The notes below the pieces were generated by a model. That model ran no database searches. It was not told where the DNA came from and saw nothing but the letters and a program-made list of their open reading frames with translations. Shown here one piece after another: positions 15,140 to 24,670 of a DNA stretch of 64,000 bases. Both the position numbers and the translations under genes were made by a program. Where the stretch lies: positions 1 through 64,000 of the forward strand of contig NZ_JAFB01000042.1 of the NCBI RefSeq assembly GCF_000519205.1. The letters run 5' to 3'. The DNA comes from Amycolatopsis taiwanensis DSM 45107 (GTDB lineage Bacteria > Actinomycetota > Actinomycetes > Mycobacteriales > Pseudonocardiaceae). How positions within the stretch are numbered: position 1 is the first letter of the stretch; each line of letters opens with the position of its first letter.

Positions 15140-16333
15140 TCACGCCTCCCAGGTGACCGGCAGTTCATGCACGCCGTAGATGAGCATGTCGGTGCGCAGC
15201 GGCACATCCTCGGCCGGGATCGCAAGGCGCAACGTGGGGAAGCGGGTGAGCAGCGCGGGCAGCACGACCTGCAGTTCCACCCGGGCGAGTTGCTGGCCGA
15301 GGCACTGGTGGACACCGTGGCCGAACGCGAGGTGCCCACCGGTGGGGCGGTGCAGGTCGAGGCGGTCGGGATCGGTGAAATGCTCGGGATCGCGGTTGGC
15401 GGCCGGGATCGACAGGGTCAGCGACTCGCCGGCCTTGATCACCTGGCCGTCGAGCTCGACGTCCTCCAGCGCCGAGCGGACGGTGCCCGGCACGATGCTC
15501 AGGTAGCGCAGGAGTTCCTCGACGGCGTGCTCGGCCAGATCCGGCTCGGTGCGCAAGGCGGCGAGTTCGCCGGGGTTGCGCAGCAGGGCGAAGGTGCCCA
15601 GCGCGAGCATGTTGGCGGTGGTGTCCAGCCCCGCGCCGAGCAGCGTGAAGCCGATGTTGACCAGTTCCTCGTCGGTGAGATCGCCGGGGGTCAGGTCGCT
15701 GAGCAGGTCGTCGGTGGGCTGTGCCCGCTTGGCCGCCACCAACTCCCGCACGAACTGGTGCACGGCGAGGTAGGCGGACGCGATGTCCTCCTGTGAAGTG
15801 TCCAAACGGAACAGTGCGTAGGCGTGTTCGGCGAATCGGTCCCGCTCGTCGAAGCGCACCCCGAGCAACTCGCAGATCACTTGCGCCGAAATCGGTTTCG
15901 CCAGCACTTCGACGAGGTCTGCCGGGGGCTCCTGGCGTGCCATGACGTCGAGGTACTCGTCGGTGATCTGCTGGAGGTGCCCGGTCAACTGGCGCATGCG
16001 ACGGACGGTGAACTGGCCGGTGAGCTGGCGGCGGTAGCGGGTGTGGTCGGGCGGGTCCATCGCAATGAAGGAACCCGGCGGGGCCGGTTCACCGCGCGAA
16101 GGACCGGGAAACGGCAGGTGCCGGAGTTCGGCTCGCGCGCTGAACCGGGAATCGGCCAGTACCGCGCGCACCAGCTTGTGGCTGGTGACGACCCAGCCCT
16201 CGTGCCCGTCCGGATACCTCATCCGGCTCAACGGGCACCGCTCTCGCAGTTCCGTCAGCTCCGGGAGCGGGTCGAAGGGATGGCCGGGACGCCGCTCGGT
16301 CAGCAGCGATGGCGCCGGCAGTGGCTCTGTCAT
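15140..16333 (-). CDS. Cytochrome P450 (CYP105-like class)
   Basis: 397 residues, a normal bacterial P450 length. The I-helix oxygen motif is LLGAGLDTTAN. The K-helix motif reads EELLRY (ExxR). The heme loop FGHGVHQCLGQQLAR holds the cysteine ligand. The N-terminal MTEPLPAPSLLTERRPGHPFDP matches CYP105-type tailoring enzymes. No ferredoxin gene is adjacent. AGGAG lies 10 bases upstream of the ATG. It is divergent from a regulator, so induction by a substrate is plausible. Confidence 0.92.
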   Translation of the reverse strand: MTEPLPAPSLLTERRPGHPFDPLPELTELRERCPLSRMRYPDGHEGWVVTSHKLVRAVLADSRFSARAELRHLPFPGPSRGEPAPPGSFIAMDPPDHTRYRRQLTGQFTVRRMRQLTGHLQQITDEYLDVMARQEPPADLVEVLAKPISAQVICELLGVRFDERDRFAEHAYALFRLDTSQEDIASAYLAVHQFVRELVAAKRAQPTDDLLSDLTPGDLTDEELVNIGFTLLGAGLDTTANMLALGTFALLRNPGELAALRTEPDLAEHAVEELLRYLSIVPGTVRSALEDVELDGQVIKAGESLTLSIPAANRDPEHFTDPDRLDLHRPTGGHLAFGHGVHQCLGQQLARVELQVVLPALLTRFPTLRLAIPAEDVPLRTDMLIYGVHELPVTWEA

Positions 16334-16545
16334 ATCGCTGTCATCTCCTTACTCGCTTGGTTTATCGCACGCGAAAGCTATCGTTGCCTTTTATGTGGCG
16401 TCAACTCACAACTCTGCTATTCCATCTTGTATGTGAACCACTTCACGGCGAAAATTGCAATGACATTGCCGGTAATTGCTACGCACTTCGCCGGCGTTGT
16501 CTTGCAATGACCGTGGCACACTGACTACGACGAACAGGAGGACGG

Positions 16546-17274
16546 ATGCCCGGCGACAGGTTGACCATCGAGGATCGCCGGCATATCGCGATGTGGCTCG
16601 ACGAGGGACTTGGCTATGCCGCGATCGCGCGGTGGCTGGCGCGGCCGACCTCGACGATCAGCCGCGAGGTGGCTCGCAACGGCGGCCGCCAGGGCTACCG
16701 CGCCGACCAGGCCCAGCAGGACACCGCGCGCCGTGCGCGACGCAGCGCCCCCGCGCCGGCTCCGGCCACGCCGCCGGAGGCCGACGAGGACGGTCGTGAC
16801 GTCGAGGCAGTGCGCGACTTCGAGCAGCAGTTCGTCTCGATGATGGTGCGGACCGGGTTCCCGCCGATGCCGGCCAGGGTGCTCGCCTGCCTCTTCATGA
16901 GCGACAGCGGCTGCTTCACCGTTGCCGGGCTGGTCCAGCGGCTACAGGTCAGCCCGGCCTCGGTCTCCAAGGCGATCGGCTACCTGGAGAAACTGGACCT
17001 GGTCAGTCGTGAACGTGACACCCAGCACCGGCGCGAGCGGTATCTCGTCCACGAAGACGCCTGGTATCGCGCATGGTTTGCCAGCGTCCGGTCCATCGCG
17101 ATGTGGGCCGAAGCGACCCAGCGCGGCGTCGAGGTCCTCGGCGCGGCGACCTCCGCCGGTACCCGGCTGCAGCGGACCAGCCACTTCTTCGAGGTTCTCG
17201 GCGAGGATATGGCCGCAGCGGCCGAACACCGACGGCAGACCTTGTGGACGTCGGCACCGGGGGCGGGGACGTGA
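16546..17274 (+). CDS. Regulator with IS30-type HTH and GbsR/MarR winged helix
   Basis: 242 residues, start supported by AGGAGG 4 bases upstream. Residues 1-55 resemble the HTH_38 domain of IS30 transposases and related regulators (LTIEDRRHIAMWLDEGLGY, then RPTSTISREVARNGGR). A Pro/Ala linker at 66-80 follows. Residues 88-240 match GbsR-like MarR proteins (FPPMPARVLACLFMSD, then LQVSPASVSKAIGYLEKLDL). It is divergent from the P450 gene, which is the probable target. The intergenic 16334-16545 is AT-richer and must hold both promoters; no clear palindrome was found. Confidence 0.8.
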   Translation: MPGDRLTIEDRRHIAMWLDEGLGYAAIARWLARPTSTISREVARNGGRQGYRADQAQQDTARRARRSAPAPAPATPPEADEDGRDVEAVRDFEQQFVSMMVRTGFPPMPARVLACLFMSDSGCFTVAGLVQRLQVSPASVSKAIGYLEKLDLVSRERDTQHRRERYLVHEDAWYRAWFASVRSIAMWAEATQRGVEVLGAATSAGTRLQRTSHFFEVLGEDMAAAAEHRRQTLWTSAPGAGT

Positions 17275-17303
17275 TCGGGCTGTGTGGCCCCTTCGCCGCG
17301 GAC

Positions 17304-18218
17304 TCAGGAATTGTCGTCCCGCTCGTCCAGGACGTCCTGCAGATACGCGGACGGGTACGCCTGGCGGTAAGTGCCGTCCTGAAGGCCGACATCGCGCGCT
17401 TCGCCGGCGTCGATGAGCCTCATCGTGCCGTCGCTGGTCTCCGCGGCGCCGAACTCGCCGGTGTCCACGATGCCCGGCCAGGCACCGGGTTTGTGGTAGA
17501 TCTCCGGATCGGCCGGGAACAGGGCGAGCAGGTCCTCGTCGTGCCCGACGACCTTCCACGTGCCGTCCTTGACCGAACTGTCCTCTGTGTACACCGGGAA
17601 CCTCCGGGACGCGCGGCGAATGGTCGCGTCGAGCCGGCCCTGCGCCGATTTGCCGTCGAAGAGCCCCAGCGCGGTGCCGAAGCGATTCTGGGCCAGAGTC
17701 ACGGCCAGGTGGTAACCACCGCCACGAGCCGGAATCGCCAGGATGTCGCCGGGTTTCGGCTTGGCGACACGCTTCTTCGGCACGTCCGCGAGGAGTGACC
17801 GAATGTCCCCAACCTCGACATCGGAAAGAGTAACGCGTCCGGTTCGAAGAACCTCGAGAATGGCCGAAGACAATTGCTGCGGGGTCACCGGGCTGCCGCT
17901 CTCCGAACGCATTCGCTCCACCAGGTCGCCCAGGTACGCGTTTGATTTCACGAAGAGGTCGTCGTCCAGGTCATGTACGCGTGACTCCGCGGGATTCCGG
18001 TACCGCTTGTTGCCCTTGAGCGTCACCTTGAACTTCAGCGGTGCGCGGAAAGTCCCGTCCGTGCCGGCACTGTTTTCCGGGATCGCCCAGCCGAGAATTT
18101 CCAGGAACTCGGCCAACGTGGGCGCGCCGCCGAATATCGCGCCGAACTCGGCGGCGACCTCCCCGAGTCCCGAAGCAGCCTGGTCGCGGGCGTCTGTGGA
18201 GAGTGCTGCGTCGGTCAT
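17304..18218 (-). CDS. Probable immunity protein (Imm26-like) for the Rhs toxin
   Basis: 304 residues from ATG 18218, which overlaps the Rhs stop as ATGA; ATG 18227 is an alternative. The stretch PKPGDILAIPARGGGYHLAV resembles the Imm26 family signature (GDIFAIPL..G.Y), followed by a second strand-rich region to the C-terminus. The N-terminal half, from FGAIFGGAPTLAEFLEILGW, looks like a separate helical domain. Position directly after a polymorphic toxin and on the same strand is the standard immunity arrangement. Assignment to Imm26 is by motif memory and should be treated as likely rather than certain. Confidence 0.65.
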   Translation of the reverse strand: MTDAALSTDARDQAASGLGEVAAEFGAIFGGAPTLAEFLEILGWAIPENSAGTDGTFRAPLKFKVTLKGNKRYRNPAESRVHDLDDDLFVKSNAYLGDLVERMRSESGSPVTPQQLSSAILEVLRTGRVTLSDVEVGDIRSLLADVPKKRVAKPKPGDILAIPARGGGYHLAVTLAQNRFGTALGLFDGKSAQGRLDATIRRASRRFPVYTEDSSVKDGTWKVVGHDEDLLALFPADPEIYHKPGAWPGIVDTGEFGAAETSDGTMRLIDAGEARDVGLQDGTYRQAYPSAYLQDVLDERDDNS

Positions 18219-21200
18219 GGGGGACATCCTAGCCCACTCTTCTTCCGCTGTTCGTACTCCTGGTACTCCGACATCTTCTTCGGATCCATGGGGTTGATTT
18301 TGTTGCCGCGGTCGGTGCCGGCGTTTTTGCCGATAAAACTGTTGTGCTGTTGCATCAGCCGCTGCTCCATCAGGCGGGACTCGCCATAGGTTCGAGTTCC
18401 CGGCACGACTTCCATCACGTCACCGTTTTTCGGGTTGAACCTGTCACCGTTGGCGCTGTGCCGGGCCTGGACCGAGGCCGGCGTCTCATTTCCGCTGAAC
18501 CTGCCGGAATAGTAAACGTTTCCACTGGAATCCTTCAACACGTAGTTCGAGTATCCCGGCCGGTCGAGATGGAGATACCGGGCCTTCGAGATCAGGCCGA
18601 GCGGGTCGAGCCAGGCAAGCGGATTGTCCACGTAACCGTGGTGGTTCGGCGCCGGATGGAGGCCCAGCGGGTCGGGGCTCGTGTACCGGCCTGTCTCCGG
18701 GTCGTAGTAGCGATGGTAGTTGTAGTCCAGGCCGGTCTCGTAGTCGTGATACTGGCCGGGGAAACGCAGCAGGCAGACCGGGCCACCGTCCGCCCGGTGC
18801 TCGTTACCCCACAAGCCGGCGCGCCGTCGCCATTCGACCCGCCCCTCGGTGGTGACCAGTTCGGTCGGGGTGCCGACCGCATCGGTGACGATGGCGTGGA
18901 ACTGCCGGTCCACCACGTGCTGGGGCGCCGTGGCGTAGAACGTGCGCCGGTCCTGGCCGATCGGCGACCACGTGCCGGGCTCGTAGTCCCAGGTGGTCGC
19001 GGTGACCAGGTCCGCACCGGGACGAAGCCGTTCCTCCTCGACGAGGGTGTCGCCATCCCAGGTGAACCTGACCTCGTCGAGGACGACGTCGTTCTGGCCG
19101 AGTTGCTGTTTGGCGATGCGCCGTCCAAGGGGGTCGTAGCGGTATCGCCACCGTTGTCCGGCCGGGTTGAGAGCCTCGACAAGCCGGTCGTTGGGGTCGT
19201 AGCGGTAGCTCCAGGCCTGCCGCGTGCCGGACAACGTGTGGCGTACCGTCCGAACCAGCCGGCCCTGCGCGTCGTGGTCGAAATGCGTGCGCCCGGCTTG
19301 CCGCAACAGCGTGCCCGTCGACGACCGGGGGCCCGTCACCGGCGAACCGTTCGCCCGGCCGTCGGCGGCGAAGCTGAGGTTTCCGGTCCGGTCGTAGGCA
19401 TAGCGCTCGGTCCAGGTCGCGGCCCGTACGGCGGTGACCCGGCCAAGCTGGTCGAGATCGAAACGCCGAGTGCCCTCGACGCTGTCGGTGACCGAGTCGG
19501 GCACCCCGTCACGCCGGTACGTCCAGCTCCGGCTGGACAGCAGGCGGGAGACCTGGTTGCCCGGCGAGCCTTCCACCCCGACCAGTTGACGTTCGGTCAG
19601 GAAACCGGTGTTGTTCCAGGAACTGGTCAAGGCCAGCGTCGGGCTGAGCCGGCGGTAGGTTTCTCTGCCGGCCGCGTCGTGCGCGAAGGTGATCCGCCTG
19701 CCGCCGGTGACCAGCATGCTGGGCCGTCCCCGCCCGTCGAAGTGCCACTGCGAGATAAGCCCGGTTGGCGTAGTGCGGGAGATACGCCGGCCGAGTTGGT
19801 CGTAGGTGCAGGTGAGTGTGCGGCCTTCGACTGTCTCGGTCAGCACCCGGCCGAGTGCGTCGCGAGTGAATTCCAGCTCGCTGTCCGGCCCGGTGGCACG
19901 GACCAACTGGCCCGCTCGGTCGTAGCTGAAGGTCGTTACCTGACCATCGCCGGTGTGCTGCTCGGTTATCCGGCCCAACGTGTCGCGGGTGATGGCGATC
20001 GTCTCGCCCGCACCGTTGGTCAACCGAGCGAGCCTGCCCGCGGCGTCGTTCTCGTAGACCATGGTGCGGCCGTTGAAGTCCCGTTCCCGGACCAGGTTTC
20101 CTGCCGCGTCGTAGGTGTACTCCCACGCCAGCCCGTCGGCGTTCGTGGCCGACGTCGGCCGCAGTTCCGTGTCATGGGCGAAGACATGCCTGCTGCCGTC
20201 CCGTTCAACGCGCGCTTTCAGCACGTGGAACGGGCCGATCTCGAAACGGGTGGTGAACCCGCCGGCATCGGCAGCCGCGATCAGGTCGTCGTTGCCGTTC
20301 CACACCCACAGGTGACTTGTGCCGTCGGGGTAGGTACGCCGGGCCGGTGTGCCGGCGGCGTTCCATTCGGTGGTGGTGACCGCGCCCAGCGCGTCGGTGA
20401 AGGCGGTGAGCTGACCTCGCGCGTCCCACTGATACCTCTCGGTGGCTCCGGAGGCGTCGGCTACCGCCAGCGGCAGACCGGCCGCATCGGTGGCAATGGT
20501 GGTGGTGCTTCCCAGCGCGTCGGTGATTGATTGTTGCTGGCCGAATTCTCCGTATTCATAGCTCGTCACCGCGCCGGCGGGATCGGTTTCGGTAAGCAGA
20601 TTGCCGCGCTCGTCATAGGTGTACCGCCACCGCGCGCCGTCGGGCCCGACGATCTCTACGGGCAACTGGAAGCTGTTGTAGGTCGCGGTGACCGCCGTGC
20701 CGTCGGGGCGATCGACGCGGACCGGGAGACCATCGGAGTTCAGCGTGTAGCGCGTGGTGTTGCCGAGCGGATCGGTCCGTGACAGCAGGCGGTGGTAACG
20801 GTCGTATTCGGTGAGATCGGCATTGCCGAGCGGGTCCACCACCTTGGTGAGGTGGTTGTGCTCGTCGTAGTGGTACGTGGTGGCATGGCCGAGGCTGTCG
20901 GTGACGGTGGTGACGCGGTTGTCCAGGTCATAAGCGAAGTCGGCGGAAAGGTAACCGCCCTGGCCTTCGCCCCGAACGACCCGGCCGTCGAGACCGTAAA
21001 CGTATTGGTAGCGGTAGTTCTCGCGGTCGATCCAGGCCGTGACGCGATCGGCCTCGTCGTATTCGTACCGATAGGGAAGGCCCGTGGAATCGATGATTTC
21101 AACAAGCCGGCCGCGCGGATCATAGCGGTATTCGACCAGTGTGGATTCCGGCTCCGCCGCCGGCCGCAGGCGCAGCGCGCCGATCCGGACGCCGCGTTCG

Positions 21201-22699
21201 GTGTCCAAGGTTTCGACTCGGATGCGGTAGCCGCCGGAATGGACGACCTCGACCGGAAGGCCGGCCTCATCGCGGAGATAACTGATGCGATTCCCGTTGC
21301 GGTCGGTCACCGCGCTGATCGGACGTAATGCCGGATCCGCCGGATTCGGGCCGAAATGCCGCACCAACCCGCTACTCGGGTCCTCGATCCGATAGGTGTC
21401 GGAATCGCTGTCCCAGGTGAGTGGCCAGCGCGAGCCGGCGAAGGGCATGGCTTGTCCACCCGGCCCCGTGGGGCGCTGGTAGATCAGGACCTCCGCGTCA
21501 TCACCGAAATAGCGGATACCTTCGTCGATCTCGAGCCGCTGATCCAAAGTGGACGCCCAGCCAGGGCCGTGTGACCGGCCACCCGGATAACCGGACGCGT
21601 AGGCGCGACGAAGGGCCAGTGGCAACAGGCCCGGTAACTCGACGTCCGTCGCACTGGTGATCATCTGACCGGACACGGTGTCGACCGGGTCGCCGCCCTT
21701 GCCGTCGCAGCCGCCGTTCCCCTCGGACCGCTGGCCACCACTCCCGCTGTCGTCCGACGACGCGCGAGTGCCATTGCCCTCGCTGGAGGTTGAGCCATCC
21801 CCAGCATGGGACGTGCTGGTGGAACCCTCATCCGGAGGCGCCGAACTTTCATGGGTGCTCGTGCTCGGCTCGTGGCCGGTGGGAGTGTCATGGGCGGAGG
21901 AGGCGTGAGTGTTTTCGCCGGGGAGGTGGGGTTCTTCGCCGCCGTGGCCGTGGAGGGTGTTCATGACTTTTTTGATGGCGGCGAAGATTTCTTCGAGTTT
22001 GCTCATCATCGGGCGGAGCTTTTCGACCGAGTTGATGAGTTTCTTGATGGTGGCGCCGATCTTCTCCATCCAGGCGGAGACTTGTTCGACGACTTGGGCG
22101 ACTACGACGGGGGTGCCGAGGCCGAGGGAGAAGACCTCTTCCAGGGCGTCTTGGATGAAGTCGCCGATGGCCTGGGTGACCATGTCCCGCACCAGACCGC
22201 GAACCGCGCCGGTGATCACGCCGACGATCTGCACCACCACCGAGATGGTTTCCGCGCAGGTGGAGGCAGCGTTGATGTGGTCGATCTTGTTCTTGATGTT
22301 CGCGCGATAGGTGTCGGCAGCCGGACCGGTCCAGTTCGCGGTGTCCCTCTCCACCGTGGCAGCCAGATCTTTACCCGCGCCCTGAACCGCCTGAGCGACG
22401 TTCTTCCAGGTTTGGGAGTAGGCCGCGATCTGGTCGGCATCCCCGGCGAGGTGGTCGAGGGCGTCTTTCAAGGGTTTGACGTGTTCGATGAGCCAGTTCA
22501 ACCCGTAGGAGATCAGCGTGCCGACCGGGTTCATCGCCATCGTGAGCAGGTCCATACCGGCGCCGATGGCCGAGATCCCGCCCTCGATCCAGCTCCCGGA
22601 CTGCACCCCGTCGTACACCCCAGCGGCATCGTCGAGAACATTGATGCCGCTGTGCCACGTCGTCGAGTCCTGCTTCTGCGCCACCAACGGATTGCTCAT
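18218..22699 (-). CDS. Rhs-repeat polymorphic toxin with WXG-like N-terminus and GIY-YIG-like tip
   Basis: 1494 residues (the stop codon reaches 18215). Residues 1-250 are a helical WXG100/T7SS-like N-terminal region (SQTWKNVAQAVQGAGKDL, then ANWTGPAADTYRANI, a WxG turn). Residues 265-340 are a Ser/His/Gly-rich linker. Residues 345 to about 1340 hold many YD/RHS repeats (RGRLVEIIDSTGLPYRYEYD type). The core end is YETGLDYNYHRYYDPETGRY, then NPLAWLDPLGL. The last 125 residues form the toxin: YVLKDSSGNVYYSGRF, MEQRLM and GNKINP fit a URI/GIY-YIG nuclease. Export by a type VII-like route is inferred from the N-terminus; no secretion genes are nearby. Confidence 0.88.
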
Positions 22700-23305
22700 C
22701 GGACGTGAGCCTTCGCGCTGGTCTGTGCCGCACGTTGGTTCCCCCGCACGGTTGGGTCCTCACCGGCGCTCGACAACGGATCCCGCATGGTCCACCGCCT
22801 CTGTTCGTGCCCCAACACTCCAGATGCAACGAGCACACCATCGGCTTCCTGACCGCGGGCCCAAGGCACAGAGATTTGACCCGAATAGCCGAAGAGAATC
22901 GACCCAAAACCTGTTAAATGTCCGGTTTAGGCTCTGATTCAGGGACCTTGACGACTTTACAATTTATCCATCAAGACGGGTTCATGTCGGCGACCGATCC
23001 AACGCCCAAGCCGCGTAGCGCTCGGCGCAACTCGTCCTACTGCGGCCCGGTGCTCCCGTTATAGATCGCTTGCAGATGGGCCGGAGCCATCTGCATGTTT
23101 CTCTACTTGAGCGATCGCGTGCAGTTGAGGTGCCCGGCCGGCTTCCGGGTTTCCCGTGAAGGACTTGTCCGTCCCCAGCGGACAATGAAGAGAAGAATCT
23201 CCGCCCTTCTCAAGGTATAGCGCACCGGTGGGCTTGCGGCAAGACCCCGGTTGTGCCGCAGAATCTCCGGCTGAAAGTCAGAACTTGGGAGTGGGAGTCG
23301 CGAAG
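22700..23305. other. Gene-poor interval upstream of Rhs and glycosyltransferase
   Basis: About 600 bases between divergent genes. The part at 22900-22980 is AT-rich and probably holds the Rhs promoter. The rest shows only short overlapping frames with no recognisable domain and no ribosome sites. No repeat or hairpin was found. Confidence 0.5.
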
Positions 23306-24517
23306 TTGCGCGTGTTGTTGTCGACGTATGGGTCGCGCGGGGATATCGAACCGCTGGTGGGGCTCGCGGTGCAGTTGCGGGAACTCGGCGCGCAGGTGCA
23401 GGTCTGCGCGCCGCCGGACGAGGACTTCGGGCGGCGGTTGGACGGTGTCGGCGTGCCGCTGGTGCCGGTTGGCCGGTCGGCACGAGTGCTGGCTACCGGG
23501 GCGCCGCAGCCGGCATCGCTGCCCGAACGTGCGGCCGAGTTGATCGCCGACCAGTTCGAGGTGCTTACCGGCGCGGCCGAGGGATGCGATGTGGTGGTGG
23601 CGACCGGCATGATGCCCGCCGCGGCCGGCGCGCTGTCGGTGGCCGAGAGGCTGGGCATTCGCTCGGTGTCCGTGACCTTCCAGCAACTCACCCTGCCGGC
23701 GCCGCACCGGCGGCCGCTGGCGTATCCGGGCCGGCCGTTTCCGCCGGAGGTGACCGACAACCGGGTGCTGTGGGACCTGGACGCCGAAAGCAACAACGCG
23801 CTGTTCGGTGCGGCGCTCAACACGAACCGGGCGTCGATCGGCCTGCCCCCGGTGGCCGATGTCCGCGACTACGTCATCGGCGACCGGCCGTGGCTGGCGA
23901 CGGACCCGGTCCTGGACCCGTGGCAGGAGACGCCGGGCCTCGACGTCGTCCAGACCGGCACGTGGACCCTGCCCGACGAACGCCCGCTCCCGGCCGAGCT
24001 GCAAGCGTTCCTGGACGCCGACACACCACCGGTGTACGTGGGTTTCGGCAGCATGCCCATGCACGCCGCGACGGACGCCGCCCAGGTGGCCATCGAGGCG
24101 GTCCGTGCGCAGGGCCGCCGCGCACTCGTCTCCCGCGGCTGGGCCGACCTGGCCCCGATCGACGACCGGGACGACTGCTTCGTCGTCGGTGAGGCCAACC
24201 ACCAGGCGCTGTTCCGCCGGGTGGCCGCCGTCGTGCACCACGGCGGCCAGGGCACCACGACGACGGCCGCGATGGCCGGTGCGCCCCAGGTGGTGGTGCC
24301 CCAGGCCGCGGACCAGCCGTACTGGGCCGGCCGGGTGGCCGACCTGGGCATCGGCACGGCACACGACGGTCCGACGCCGACCTTCGAGTCCCTGTCCAGC
24401 GCGCTCAAGACGGCCCTGACCCCCGAGACGCGCGTGCGAGCGAGGGCCGTGGCCGGCACGATCCGCACGGACGGGGCGATGGTGGCCGCGAAGCTGCTAC
24501 TCGACACGGTCACCTGA
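23306..24517 (+). CDS. GT1 glycosyltransferase (GtfA/EryCIII-like, UDP-glycosyltransferase fold)
   Basis: 403 residues from TTG 23306 (GGGAG 8 bases upstream), giving the classical start LRVLLSTYGSRGDIEPLVGLA. The C-terminal nucleotide-sugar domain includes PPVYVGFGSMP, then VVHHGGQGTTTTAAMAGAPQ (HHGG donor loop) and VPQAADQPYWAGRVADLG (acceptor-proximal DQ). These are the features of glycopeptide and macrolide sugar transferases. No sugar-biosynthesis or polyketide genes are adjacent, so it may serve in drug glycosylation/inactivation or decorate an unlinked product. The donor and acceptor are unknown. Confidence 0.9.
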   Translation: MRVLLSTYGSRGDIEPLVGLAVQLRELGAQVQVCAPPDEDFGRRLDGVGVPLVPVGRSARVLATGAPQPASLPERAAELIADQFEVLTGAAEGCDVVVATGMMPAAAGALSVAERLGIRSVSVTFQQLTLPAPHRRPLAYPGRPFPPEVTDNRVLWDLDAESNNALFGAALNTNRASIGLPPVADVRDYVIGDRPWLATDPVLDPWQETPGLDVVQTGTWTLPDERPLPAELQAFLDADTPPVYVGFGSMPMHAATDAAQVAIEAVRAQGRRALVSRGWADLAPIDDRDDCFVVGEANHQALFRRVAAVVHHGGQGTTTTAAMAGAPQVVVPQAADQPYWAGRVADLGIGTAHDGPTPTFESLSSALKTALTPETRVRARAVAGTIRTDGAMVAAKLLLDTVT

Positions 24518-24526
24518 CCTGATCAC

Positions 24527-24537
24527 TCCACAGTGGA
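24527..24537. repeat. TCCACAGTGGA palindrome, copy 1
   Basis: An 11-base palindrome lying 10 bases after the glycosyltransferase stop. The identical sequence recurs at 38932-38942, also just after a stop codon. It may be a short intergenic repeat of the genus. Confidence 0.4.
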
Positions 24538-24670
24538 CCGTGTTTCGCTCCTCGTCGGCCGTTCGTAGGGCCTGACGAAAGTCAGGGGTGTCGGCTGTCG
24601 TTCGGGTCCTGTGCAGGGCCGCCGAGCTTTCTAGCGTTGCCGACGTCGAACGAGACGATCGGAGGGCGCT

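Noticed and set aside
18344..20530. A 728-codon + strand open frame opposite the Rhs repeats
   Set aside because: Antisense of periodic YD repeats gives long open frames by composition. No start context or domain.
19000..21500. Regular repeats that could suggest a repeat array
   Set aside because: They are protein-coding RHS/YD repeats of varying sequence, not a CRISPR array or tandem DNA repeat.
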